Shown: piece by piece, positions 11,799 through 23,417 of the stretch
Numbering within the stretch: position 1 is the first letter of the stretch
Layout of the letters: each line of letters begins with the position of its first letter
NCBI RefSeq assembly: GCF_958979055.1
Contig: NC_084897.1
Coordinates: 26,271,628 to 26,335,627, forward strand
Direction: 5' to 3'
Origin: Alnus glutinosa
Lineage: Eukaryota > Streptophyta > Magnoliopsida > Fagales > Betulaceae
DNA length: 64,000 bases
Notes under the pieces: model-generated
Seen by the model: the letters and a program-made list of their open reading frames with translations, nothing else
Database searches by the model: none
What the model was told of the DNA's origin: nothing
Made by a program: the position numbers and the translations under genes

Positions 11799-14700
11799 CT
11801 AATTTCCGTTCAAGCTGTTCCTATCAAAGTCGACACTAAGACTATTATCTTCCAAACACCTTAAGCTTGCGCTTTGAAAGGAGAGGCTATCCATGTCCAC
11901 ATGAAACCTCTGAAAGCCAACGCCATTTACACTCACAAAGCTTTGAGAAAAATCGCGGTCCATTGATGTATGCGGCCCTTGGTCTATTGATCGAGAAGAT
12001 GCACCGCGGCCGCTTGATGATCTTCCAGGACCCCTGATCGGGGGCTGTTTGTTGATGAAGTTTTCAACTGAATACAGGGCCTCTTCTAGTTCCCGCCACA
12101 CCTGGGTCATTGTTGGGCGTTGTTTGGGTACTTCCATAACACATCTTAGGCCTAGTTGTCCCATCTTTAGCATCATCTCCATGTTGCATGGCTGTGATAG
12201 AAGATTAGCATCTAAAACATCTACAACGCTGCCTTGCTCTAAGCTTGGCCTTGCCTGCATTTTGTACATACGACACAGTCCCATTTTATTCAAAACTTTG
12301 TACAAGAGTTAATGCCTTAATGGCTATTCATTCATGCTAGGTTGAAATCTTCATGAATTTCTAGCCCGAATTTCAGAAAATTCAGGCGGGGAATGAAAGA
12401 GGGGACCCCGAGTCCCAAGGTGCTGAGAGGTGGGTCCTGCAACCCAAATTCCCCAAAAATTTTAAGAGACCTTGAGTCCTGATGTGTTGAGCAGGCGAAT
12501 TATGCACCCCAAATTGCCAAAAAACTTACCTCAGCACTTTGAAGCCCGAGATTCCCTATCTCATTTCCTTTCCGAATTTCTTGAAATCTGAGTAGGGAAT
12601 TTCAGGATTCCGGTCTAATGAATAAAACATTTTATGATTGAGGCTAGATTCTTGGATTGCTTACCCATTCAATGATATGATAGTTGGATCGATTTTGGCC
12701 TGTGTAAACGGCAGGCCGAGCGGCAACAAGTTGCAGTAGAATAACACCAAAGCTATAGACATCACTGAATGGAGTCAAATGGAAGCTCGAACAGTAAGCA
12801 GGATCCATGTATCCTGGTGTCCCTTTGACTTGGCTACTGACATGAGATTGGTCCCCAGTAGGTCCTGATTTGACCAACCCGAAATCTGAAACCTTGGCTT
12901 CGAACCCATCTCCGATTAAGATGTTACTTAGTTTTATGTCCCGGTGGATTATGCTAGGCTTTACCCCTTCGTGCAAATGAGCAATGCCTGTCAATTTTTA
13001 AACCAAATTTATTGATTTTTTTTTTTTTGTTTATTAATTTCCATATATTAATGCGGAAATTATTATGTGAGGAACGAACCTTTAGCTGCTCCAATGGCTA
13101 TAGTTGCCCTCTGCCTCCAAGTTAAGCTCTCTCTTCTTCCTGCTTAGTAATGCACAGTAAGTCAACAGATAAACATAACGAGAAATGTCAGAAACTACAC
13201 TTTTATCATACCATGTGTCACTAGCAATCAGGTTTTGTTGAAAAGACATATCAAATGGCTGATTGGCACCACATCAACAACTTACCCGTAATGTACTCAA
13301 GCAGAGAACCATTTGGTACATATTCATAAACTAATAATCTTCCCCCTTTTGCTCCTGTTCAAGGTATAAATTAAGAAAGTTAATAAACACAAAGAGAGGG
13401 CAACATCGGGATATAGTTTGTACATGGATATCTTCTTCTTCTTCTTCTTCTTCTTCTTCTTCTCTCTCTCTCTTGAATATTATTTGCACTTCCATTGCTC
13501 CATATTTTGTATATATACATCAGCATAAGGTTCTATCGGCTTAAGTTTTTGGAACAACAAGTGATTTACTGATACTTCTTGGGTGATATATATATAGTTA
13601 CGTACCTGGTTGTTCACAAAATCCCACCAGACCAACAAGGTTCCTGTGTCTGACTTTTGACAGTAGCCTCACTTCTATTCAAGAAAACACTACACACAAT
13701 TATTTACCTTCTTTTTTCTTTTCTTTTCTTTTTTTTTTTTTTCTGGGAAGGAAGAAATTCAAATTTCAAACCCTGTGCATGCATATATGTTTGAACAAAT
13801 ATGTTAAAACAGCAATATTTGAAGCTCACCATTTCTGAATTCTTCACCGCTCAGGTTTGAGCCAGCATGGGGGCTCTTAATTGCCAGTACTGCTCCTTCT
13901 ATGCCAAAGGTCCCCTTGTAGACATTCCCAAATGCACCAGACCCCAACAAGCAATCTTGGTTGAAATTGTTGGTAGCCTTCACTAGTTCCTCCGACTGGA
14001 ATCGCCTCAATTTTATACTCTCATCTTTCAAGCTTCCTAATTGTTATTTTCCCCAATCATAATTCACAGTAATAAGCACAAAGAATGCTACAAACAATTT
14101 CAAAGCAGAATGAATTCTTTTCGATTCATATTTTCAGGTCATGGTTTAGTGGCACTCCACACTTGTTCATATTACTAATAGTTTAGGATTGTCGAGATCG
14201 ACTCCAGACCATGCAATTTAGTGAAAAGTAAAAGAAAAGAGAGAGAAAACAAAATATATAGAATTTCCGTGCTTAGACAATAATAATATGCCTACGTCTA
14301 CGGGAGCGAGTACGATTAATTTCACTATGTCAAAAATATATCGTTTCCCGAAAGGACAGAACTAAAATTTCTCTTATTAGGCAGGGCCAAAACATGAATG
14401 AATGACCAAGTTTGATTTTGATAGGAGCTAAACTTAACTTTTTTAGGCCAAAAAATATATATACTTAACTATGTATAAATATTTTAAGTGTTTTTTGCTA
14501 TATATAAATATTTAACCATAAATACATAAATATTTTAACCATATGATTATATATAAATTTGTAAATAAAAGAGGGGGAGTGGGGTCATGGCCCTTACCAC
14601 CCCCCTTAGTTTTCTCTTTGGTCTTCAGTTAAAACACTAACATTGTACGTTGAAATTCTCAATATACCCTTGCCCATATTGGGGGCAAAAAGGGGCCCCT

Positions 14701-15256
14701 TCTAATTTCTTCTCTGGTCTCTAGTTAAAACCTTAACACAGTACATTGAAATTCTCAGTATACCCTTATCCATACTTGGAGGGCTTTGGCACATGCATCT
14801 CTCAACCTATTATTCGACTCTGGCATAACATACAAAAATTAACCAATACTACTACTTCCTCGTTCCGAATATGAGCCATCATCTCTAACATTGGCGTTGA
14901 TAATCATTCACAAAAGTGCATGCATAACCTTTTTTTAATTTTATGAAGAAAGTTATATTCGAACAAAAAGATTACACACCTTTCTGCCTGTAACGTCGCT
15001 TGAGAATTGGAAAGAGTACCCTTTTGTATAAGAAGTAAGACAAGACAACCACCAAAACAATAAGAATGCCGAGTATAAGTCTTCCCAACAAATGGCTATG
15101 ACCGTTGTCTGAAGGCGGCGGTGATGGCGTTGGCAATGGCAATGGTGATGGCGATGGCGATGCTGGTGAAGGCGGTGGTGATGGCGTTGACAATGGCAAT
15201 GGCAATAGCGATAGCGATGCTCGTGAAGGCGCTACAGAAGGTTGTGTAGCTTCCAT
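11799..15256 (-). CDS. Proline-rich transmembrane receptor-like Ser/Thr kinase
   Basis: This is a complete gene on the minus strand of seven exons: 15256-14980, 14036-13830, 13674-13606, 13354-13286, 13139-13080, 12987-12665 and 12254-11799. All introns are GT-AG, and the product has 486 residues. The N-terminus has no clear signal peptide and is rich in Pro and Ser (residues 19-49), followed by a membrane span at about 56-77 and a basic stop-transfer stretch. The kinase domain runs from about 118 to 400, with a glycine loop GSGAFG (124-129), the ATP lysine in LAIKS (K146), HRDIK with D244 and K246, and DFG at 262-264. It is therefore an RD kinase with all key residues present. The C-terminal tail is Ser-rich (about 415-486). 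The layout resembles PERK-like kinases, which sit in the plasma membrane, but the exact subfamily is not recognised. It is convergent with the DUF632 gene. Confidence 0.92.
12327..12620. repeat. Imperfect inverted-repeat element in kinase intron 6
   Basis: Both ends carry TATTCATT followed by GAAATTC-type words in opposite orientation, and the centre is unusually C-rich for this window. It may be an old MITE inside the last intron of the kinase gene. No target duplication was identified. Confidence 0.35.
13437..13475. repeat. TTC/CT microsatellite in a kinase intron
   Basis: About eight TTC units followed by a CT run lie in the intron between kinase exons 3 and 4 (minus-strand numbering). 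It is a simple repeat with no further function seen. Confidence 0.8.
14609..14790. repeat. Imperfect tandem duplication, unit about 95 bases
   Basis: Two adjacent stretches share TTCTCTTTGGTCTTCAGTTA / TTCTCTGGTCTCTAGTTAAA, then GAAATTCTCAATATACCC / GAAATTCTCAGTATACCC. They lie in the first intron of the minus-strand kinase gene (14037-14979) and have clearly diverged. Confidence 0.6.
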
Positions 15257-16944
15257 TACAGCTCGTATGTATATATGGTCCTGATCTTCTAAAAAGAAAG
15301 TGAAGTAATTAAGTGATCTTTAACATGAACACACATTCTTCCATAATTTCATGAAATTGCTTCGTTGAAGATAAGGAGAGAGTGGGGATCGAATATGAAG
15401 GGTACATCGATGTACGTGGTATATACAAAAACATTAAACAACTGCCGGCTGTCTATATTTTTGCAGAGTCGATCGCTTTCCATGTCTCGCTTGTGACTTG
15501 GTCAGTTGGTCTTCGATCTCTTCAGACGGCACATAGGCCAAAATAGCATGTACATGTACATATACGTCTATGTCTACGTCTACGTCTACGTAAACTCATG
15601 CATGTACAACTTAGTTGCCCGAGGAGGCACTTAATCTCCATGCTTCTGGAGGGGTTTTTTTTTTTCTTTCTTTTACTAAAAGGAAAAAAAAAATTACAAT
15701 AAGAAGGGGGTGAGAGACCCGAATACATACACCCTACAGTCATAACAATGTGAGAAATAAAAATTAAAACGGAAAATGATTTGAAAATGATCGAGTCTCA
15801 TAGTCCATTAACCAAAAGGTTGAGGAGAGGCTCACCTTGATGGCGGAATTTGTAAAGCGAATTAATGCATAGCATGAATATAAAATTATATAGGTCAAGT
15901 CTAATCAATTTATTTAGGATCCGTTTGGGTTTGCGATTTCAAAAAATGTAATTTAAAATAACGATTTTAAAATATACGATTTTAAAAAATAATTTTTAAA
16001 AATGCAATTAAGTGTTTATTAAAATCGCAGTTTACCCTTTAAAATTATGCGTTTTTCAAAAAGCGTCATCTTATTTGCGATTTGAAAATGCAGATTTTCT
16101 GCTTTTTCAAATCGTAATTTTTAAAAACGTAGTTTTCAAACGATTTATGTTCTATGATTTAATTTAAAATTACATTTTTTGTCTATAAAAATCACAATTC
16201 TAAACACACCCTTAATTAAATAGGTTAAACCTATTAAACTAACCTCTTAATTTCTTGGAAAGTTCATATTTCGTATAAAAAAATTATAAGAATTGATAAG
16301 TGACACGACAGCAAATCTTTGGTATACGTACAAAAGTTGTGCGAGTCCATAAGTGTCTCCATCATAGCATCAATTATTCAATTTTATACATTGTATTTTA
16401 AATGATTCGTACGTGCATGGTGTAAAGTAATATTTCATGAAAATATATATATTTTTTTTTGGATGAATAAAAACATTAAATATTGGACCAGCTGGTTACC
16501 CACAAGCTTTAATTAATTTCTTAATTAGAGGCAAGATATTATTCTAGGTTTCTGATAAGAAGAACAAGGCACTGAATTCTCTGTGTATCGATCTTCAATG
16601 CTATGGGGCGGATTCATTCAACCAGTTTAGAGTCACAATTGATATTAATGTTAAACCATTAAAAAGGGAATATTGCGACTGATTGCACCGTTTGATGTAT
16701 TTTAGTAATTGTTTGACTTAATAATTACCAACTAATTTACTTTCATTAGTCATTGTTCCACTTAATTTATCGAATAATTTAATAATCACATATTTTAATT
16801 TTGGATTTTTTTTGTCGTGCTCTCATGGATTACAGGGGTATGCAAGATTCCCACGAAAAGACAACACTAAAATACGTTTTATAGGAAAGCATATAAAGAT
16901 TTTTTCATCCTATTAGAGACATATATATATATATATATATATAT
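15257..16944. other. Upstream region of the kinase gene, no further gene
   Basis: The 5' UTR and promoter of the minus-strand kinase probably lie in the first several hundred bases. A short CTACGT hexamer repeat occurs at about 15565-15592. The rest is AT-rich and includes a MITE at 15916-16213; an AT microsatellite closes it at 16921-16944. Confidence 0.5.
15916..16213. mobile_element. MITE family 1, well-preserved copy
   Basis: An inverted-repeat element of about 298 bases. It begins AGGATCCGTTTGGGTTTGCG, then ATTTC, and ends with a complement-like AAAATCACAATTCTAAACAC, then ACCCTT. The interior is built of GATTTGAAAATGCAG-like words in both orientations, so the whole element can fold. Related copies lie at 8255-8493, 25531-25815 and 31190-31488. 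The TTTGGGTTTG...CAAACAC ends suggest the hAT group, but this is inference because no clear target duplication was seen. Confidence 0.7.
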
Positions 16945-17192
16945 TGTAAAACTTCGAGTATGGAAAAGGTTCAACCTAATAGAGCTAGTTACCGTGTTAA
17001 GAGGGTTAGACTTTAGAGTCTTAGAGATGCTGGAGGAAGAATACAATTAGCTGTGCCACATATGTACTTGTAAAACTTTGAGTATGGAAAAGGTTCAACC
17101 TAATAGAGCTAGTTACCTTGTTAAGAGGGTTAGACTCTAGAGTCGTAGAGATGCTGGAGGAAGAATACAATTAGTTGTGCCACATATGTACA
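16945..17192. repeat. Perfect-register tandem duplication, two 124-base units
   Basis: Units 16945-17068 and 17069-17192 both begin TGTAAAACTT and run to TGTGCCACATATGTAC, with only about six differences between them. An AT microsatellite lies immediately before the first unit. The repeat is recent and non-coding as far as I can tell. Confidence 0.92.
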
Positions 17193-17351
17193 TGATCATA
17201 TTCTTCTTTGTGATTTTTGTGGGAATTGCTTTTAAGCTGATGTAATCCTAATCGGTAAGGATTACATCTTTATCTAAATAGTTATCTATTCTAAATAGGA
17301 GTAGTAGTTGAATAAGAGTCTTATCTCTTCTATCCAGAGAAGATAAGGAGT

Positions 17352-17765
17352 TAGGGATGTAGTAATCGAGCCGAGCCGAGTCAAATTTTAAGATTTTAAA
17401 ACTTGCTCGTTTATGAATCGAGCTTAAATAGTCGAGTTCGAGTTCGAGCCAAACTATAAAATGCGTGTTCAAGCTCGACTCATTTAAAACTCAGACGAGC
17501 TCGAGCTCGAGCTCGTTAAGAATAACATTTGAGCCGAGCCGAGCCGGGTTACTCGATAAGCTTAGCTCAACTAGAACTCGTGGTAGACTATTAAATTTTT
17601 CAATGTGTGATCAAAACGGAGTTCAAGCCCGAGTTTGTGAATAACCTCTATACTAACTATTAATAACTTAATATGTTAGCTAAACATACTAAATATTATT
17701 ATCAAAGTATTATAATTAATATGTAATACAATATTTACTTAGTTAGTATACTATATGCTTATTTA

Positions 17766-17804
<39 letters not shown>

Positions 17805-18223
17805 TCGAGTAACATATAATTAATTACATTTACTTAGTATATGTTAATTAATTAGATAATATGTTAGTTTATGAACTAACTAGTTAATATGTTAACTAAT
17901 GCACACACATAAATATTAAGTAACATATATTACTTAATTATTAATATCCGTGCTTAAATTTTCATAACTCATTTTTAGTAATATATAATAGATATGAACG
18001 AGCTAACGAGTCAGACTAACAAGCTAGGTGAGCGATCCGGTCGAGCTTTAAACGAGCTAAGCTCACGAGCCTCTATCGAGTTTTTCGAGCGAGTTGGGTA
18101 TGTATCATTTACTAATCGAGCAGGTTTCTATAGTAATGAGCGAGTTTTTATAGTATCGAGCTCGAATTCGGATCGAACTAAACCAAGCGGGTTGTTAAAT
18201 GGACTGGTTTATTTACATCCTTA
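17352..18223. mobile_element. Non-autonomous hAT-like element with 8-base target duplication
   Basis: The element is 872 bases. It starts TAGGGATGTA and ends TTTACATCCTTA, an imperfect terminal inverted repeat of the TAGGGATG type found in plant hAT elements. Subterminal regions are dense in CGAGC/GCTCG words in both orientations (about 17365-17580 and 18000-18170), as expected for transposase-binding repeats. The centre is AT-rich with a TA microsatellite at about 17768-17800. The flanks TAAGGAGT (17344-17351) and CAAGGAGT (18224-18231) match at 7 of 8 bases, the target length typical of hAT. No transposase is encoded; the open frame at 17994-18233 is repeat text. Confidence 0.85.
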
Positions 18224-18259
18224 CAAGGAGTGATTAGTTTCAATTAAAGCTCTCTTGGA

Positions 18260-18575
18260 AAAGCAGTAAGATTCTAGCCAGTTGAATAATAGAAGTAGTG
18301 CAATTCTATCTATAATAGAATTACACTCCTATTTTAGTATTGTTAACCTATTTGTTTATTTAAGGAAGAAAAAAATGAAATAATAAGCAAGTTGATTATT
18401 GTTATGTAAAATATAGTAAAGCAGTAAGATTCTAGCTAGTTGAATGATAGAAGTAGTGCAATTCTATCTATAATAGAATTATACTCCTATTTTAGTATTG
18501 TTAACCTATTTGTTTATTTAAGGAAGAAAATAATGAAATAATAAGCAAGTTGATTATTGTTATGTAAAATACAGT
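18260..18575. repeat. Tandem duplication, two 158-base units
   Basis: Units starting at 18260 and 18418 both begin AAAGCAGTAAGATTCTAGC and run through TTGATTATTGTTATGTAAAA, with only a few differences. This is the second young tandem duplication close to the hAT-like element. The unit contains a TTTATTTAAGG segment that could be promoter-like. Confidence 0.9.
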
Positions 18576-18734
18576 TTACTGTATTTTTTGGGAGATCAAG
18601 CTTTCTCAAATTAATTATTTGAGATCACGGTTTACTCGAACAAGCCAATATATCATTTTCCTGTGTTTTGTGATCAATTGGTTCACATCATAAGCATGCT
18701 CACCTGTGGCTGATCATGAGGACTAGAAGCTATT

Positions 18735-18789
18735 CCCCCCCCCCCCCCCCCCCCCCCCCCCCACCCCCACCCCCACCCCCACCCCCACC
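18735..18789. repeat. C28 run followed by CCCCCA hexamer repeats
   Basis: Twenty-eight consecutive C are followed by about four ACCCCC units and then a CA-rich stretch. The minus strand is a long G run able to form G-quadruplexes, and the plus strand could form an i-motif. The length is probably uncertain in any assembly. Confidence 0.9.
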
Positions 18790-19342
18790 AACACACAACA
18801 CACACAAAAAATAAATAAAATAAAAAACCTTTAGTTCTACTTCTATCCTTGATGATGACCGTTATCTGCGTGCTGATGTAACAATCGAAAGTGCCTATAA
18901 GGAGAGAAAAAATTAGCAAAATAAATAGCTTGTAGGCCGGTGGAAGATAACTTTAATGCGGTATGCATTAATCAAAGAGAATAATCTTAAGGAAAGTAAA
19001 TCGGAAGGAAGGAGGCGAAAAGTTTCCTTTTACCAAACATATGTTGCTCTTTATAACGAATTTTGCCATAAAATTTAATTATAACTGTTTGCCATGTGTT
19101 ACGCTTTCATTGGAGGTTCCTTTATGAGAATGAGAGGATTCAGTGTAGCTGGTTTAAAGTTTCGAATTGGTTGGTTGATTGATAGGGTATTGAGTCCTTT
19201 GGCCCAACAGGAACCATATAATTAATTTCCTACAAACGAACAACTCTAGAGACTACATGAACCTTTGACTAATTAAATATTGCCCTGAAGGTGAAGGCAC
19301 GATTGGAGAACGTGAGAATATCACATGAATACGTTCATTTTT

Positions 19343-19386
<44 letters not shown>

Positions 19387-21825
19387 AAGGTGAAGGTATG
19401 CCATCCTCACGTTAATGAAGTCAAAGTGCTGGTTAAGACTTGAGAAGCATCGAGAAGATAAGAAAAAAGCTTTTGCCTTTTGTGGTGCAAGTTAATTGCC
19501 GTGTTGTAGGTGCATGAATTTTCGTCCACCTAATTCATTAAGCATATGTATTTGTAATATATGTAATTTTTTTATGTATTTTAAATATAATATATGATTT
19601 TCACATTTCATTCACTTGTATAGACTCTTATCAGTTTAAAGAGACTGATTGGGAAGAACGAAAATTTGTCCCTCATTTATTTAGGAGAGTTGTTAAAAAA
19701 AAAAAATTAAAAATTAAAAGGCATGCACATAGGGCAAGGCAACTAGGCAAGGGCCAGAACCTCGTTGGGGCTCCCCTCCAAAAAAAAAAAAAAATGCTCC
19801 AACAGTTAGTCGGCCAGTCCCATGATTTTTTTTTTTTTTTATAAACCTATTTACAAATTTTTAAAAAATAACTTTTCACCTCCCCAAAAAATATTATTTT
19901 AATTTTGCCCCTAGATCTAAAGTTCCAGTTTCACCCCTGCACACAGGAACTTGGGAAAGAAAAATGTTCCAGAGGCAATAAAATATTCTTTGTTTTCTTT
20001 ATTATGGAAGTTATACCTATAAATTCTATGGAGGATTGGAGGTTCAACCACCTACAAGGCTACAACTTACAAGTATACTATTTATAAGAAAATATAAAGT
20101 ATTATTTGAACTAAACTTCTTTATCGTTATTGCTTGTAAGAAAATACTATAAATTATTGACGTTATAATTCATACCTGAGAAAATAGAAGTTAATTACTT
20201 TATTGGTCCAGTGCTTTCTTTCTTCTTTTTTCCCCTTTGAGTTTCCTCCTACTCATTTGCCTTCCTTTTTTTCTTTTTTTTGAGAGTTTCCTCGATCTGG
20301 TTTTGCCTGTTTTTGTTTTTGGATATTTATTTTATTAAAGCTTAATTAAGTAATTAAATTTACCTCTTCTTATTAAGAAAAATGGTAATTTAATATGATA
20401 TTGTTAAAGCAAAATTCTTGAGTTCGAACCTTGTTTTTTTCCTATTAGCTTAAGTTTTTGAGATAAATTGTAATTTAACTTTTTTTTTTTTTTTTTTTGG
20501 CCATACAAAAAGTGAACTTACCGAAACAAACTATCTATTAAGCCTAGGTTTATTGGTCTTGTTTTGATTTAGTTATTGTTGTGTTTTCTTGTTTGTACCT
20601 CCTCTGTTGTGTTTTGATATCTCCAATGACATTCATGGGCATCCTATGAGCAAAGGAAAATGATTATTGCATAATAGTTGTGCAAGGTCTTAGAGACATG
20701 GAGTGAATCCTATGTAGTGAGTTCTATCACATGGGTCCCACGTGAGACCCATCCCATGTATCTAGAGTGGTGCACAACAGTTGCACAACTATTGTGCACC
20801 AATCACTCCTCGTTGGCAAAATCTGAGCCAAGATTAATTACGAACCCAATATATGTCTATCATCGTCCGGCATATTTATCACAGGAATCCATCGTTTGTT
20901 ACACTCATAAATGAGAGATGAATAAATTTATGAGTACACCAAAAAGAAAAGTAAAAAATAAATAAAAAAATCACGATTTAAATTTTATTTTGCCACATTT
21001 AATGGTGTGAATGATATCACGTCATTTATATGTCCTTAAATTTGTAAAATTTAATATGCACCATGAAATGGTTCTAATGGAGAGGATTCGGATCCTATAA
21101 ACTCATAAGACAGTCCACATGAGTGTGCTAATAAGAGTACTACAGCTTTTAGCCTTTTACTACATTTCTTTTATAAACTGAAATGATTAAACGAAAAAAT
21201 TGAGTTGTCAATTTAATTAATTAGTATTTGGACTATACTCTTAATCATTTGATTCATTTCACCAATTATAAATTGTTACATCAATTTACACAGAAATTGT
21301 AGTGCCCCAAGTATTTTTCAAAAAAATAAAACAAGATTTCACAAGTACATTTTAATTATTTTGTGGCTGAATGATAAGTATCACCATTCACCTCAGTTTG
21401 TAAAGAATTTGTATTAAAAGCTATAATATTTATAAAAAAAATGCTATATACTACACCCTAATAAAGGCGAATCTAATAGTCTGTATTAGCATCAATAACA
21501 AATACCAATACAGTAATTAGAAATTGTAACAGTACTAATAGCCCTGTTTAATTTTCTAGTTTGGTGTGTTTGCCCGCAAACAGCAGAAAGGAATGAAACA
21601 AAGGGAGGTGACTGCATATCAAAAGAAGCAATGAGAACTGTCATAACTCAAAAAAAAAATTTACATGATCGCCAATGTGAAGTACAATGATCTAACTCAT
21701 AACGTGGTAAGCTCCAACTACCAGAGCAACAATGTAACAACAAAATACAAATGCCCTAAGAGTTAAATAACTGTATAAATAATAAAAGAAAACTTTCTTC
21801 AGTTTGTAATTTACAGAAATAATGT
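18790..21825. other. Gene-free AT-rich region
   Basis: No gene is recognised. It contains an A36 run (19350-19385), several shorter A or T runs, a hairpin element at 20661-20804 and a degraded MITE-like block at about 20985-21105 ending in GGAGAGGATTCGGATCC. The 3' UTR of the RING gene (minus strand) begins below 21826. Confidence 0.5.
20661..20804. mobile_element. Small hairpin MITE, 144 bases
   Basis: The left end TGATTATTGCATAATAGTTG, then TGCAA, is matched in inverted form by TTGCACAACTATTGTGCACC, then AATCA, at the right end, giving about 25-base terminal inverted repeats. A smaller internal inverted repeat (CCATG/CATGG around ATGGGTCCCACGTGAGACCC) lies in the centre. No target duplication was identified. 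Confidence 0.65.
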
Positions 21826-23417
21826 TCACAGATCCCTTCTGCATAAGGGGCAGGAACCATGCCTAAGGAGCCACCTATCTATGCAAGGTAGGTGAAACAG
21901 GTGATGGCAATGAGGCAAGCATCTAACTGTCTCTCCGAGCTGAAAGTCCTGAATATGCAGAAATTCACAATGTCGATTAGATAAGCATATTTCACAACTT
22001 GTCTATGAGAAAGTAAAAAAAAAAAAAATATAAAAAAAATGAAAATTATGGCTGAACCTGAAGGCACACTGAACAAGAGACCTCCTCTCCAGAAGCATCT
22101 ACATTGTCATTCTTTGTAATTATGATCTTTGGGATCATTTCAACTGAATCTCCTGGCAAACCCTTGGCCCCGCCAGTGTCAAAGATGTTAGGGATTTCAT
22201 CAAAGCTTGTTTCAACAGCACCCATCTGATTAAGCACAACGAAATTGTAAGCAAATGAGAACATATCGGCATAATCCACCAAGGAGTACTACTATTTGCA
22301 TTGCATCATTACCTGACTTTGCACTGCACTTAGCATGGCCGGACCGATCCGCTCGCGAACAAGTCTCCCACTTAGAAGGCTTGCAATGACATCAATCTGT
22401 ACAATTTATATGGAATCATGAATTGGGTACTTAGGGTTAGCCAAATATGAACAAACAAATCTCTAATTCTTTCTTCGTCTAAACCAACACTATATCACGA
22501 TAATTGACATTGAGGATGGGAGCTAAACTGCTTACCAAGTAGAGGAGACACCCAATACCGGATTCATCTGATTGCCAAAGAACAAGAGAAGATTCAAAGA
22601 CTTCAATGGAGAAAACAGCTCCAGATATTGCTCCAACGGCAGCCCCTCTAACAAAGCCACTTTCGGTCTCTTGGCCTATCAAAGCTCCAGTCATAGCTCC
22701 TAATAAGGTGCCCACTGCCAACACAAATGCCATTTCCTTCAGCATCAATCTTAGGAAAAGAAGTAGTATTCAGAAATGAAGGTACTTTATGTCTTCATTC
22801 GTCTAAGGAAACATGCAAGATTACACTTAATTCTGGATGTATTTTGAACATAGATTAAGGGCAACAAATTCCACACCCCTTTGTCTACATGCTTAACTTG
22901 TTCTCTTCGATTGTACTCAGAATCCAACCAAAAATATTATGTACCCCACCCACATATCATTATCCCCATAAAGCTCATTTCCGTCTTCAATAAATTCCGA
23001 TCAATTTTAGTTTTTAAATCCAATTTTCTAAAGGAATCAAACCCCAAAATGAGAAAAAAAAAAAAAAAAAAAACAAGCAGTTTACCATGGTAATAGGGAT
23101 CATTATACCAAGACAAAACCCAAAAATCCAATTTATTGCAAGACCCATTTCAGAAAACAAAATCAGATCAACAATCAAATGCCAATTCATGGGCATAATC
23201 CATGTAGAACATGCTGTTCAAGAAAACAATGAAAGAGATCGAAAAAGGAAGAGACAAACCAACCTAATGCAAAGAAGAAGGTGAAGATCGCAGAGAAGAT
23301 GTTCCCAATAACCGCAGACACCGCGAAATGGAAGGTTTCTCTAACTCTTTCAAAGAAATTCACAAACATAGACGATGAGGAGGAGGCTAAGACAGATGGG
23401 TGTGCAATAAGATCCAT
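21826..23417 (-). CDS. RING-H2 E3 ubiquitin ligase, NEP1-interacting protein-like (NIP/ATL type)
   Basis: This is a complete five-exon gene on the minus strand, 23417-23264, 22714-22536, 22396-22313, 22225-22058 and 21948-21826 (stop TGA). All introns are GT-AG, and the product has 235 residues. The N-terminal half is hydrophobic, with a glycine-rich membrane region containing [20 protein letters not shown], typical of NIP1/NIP2-like proteins. The C-terminus is a RING-H2 finger with C190, C193, C209, H211, H214, C217, C228 and C231, ending CPLCRRDL at the last residue. Family knowledge: these membrane-bound ligases transfer ubiquitin with an E2, and NIP1 binds the plastid RNA polymerase RPOTp. 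The start MDLIAHPS at 23417 is chosen by the family's usual short N-terminus; an in-frame ATG 13 codons upstream (23456) is possible. Confidence 0.92.

Noticed and set aside
17994-18233. Open frame inside the hAT-like element
   Set aside because: It translates subterminal CGAGC repeats and crosses the element end; no transposase motif is present.
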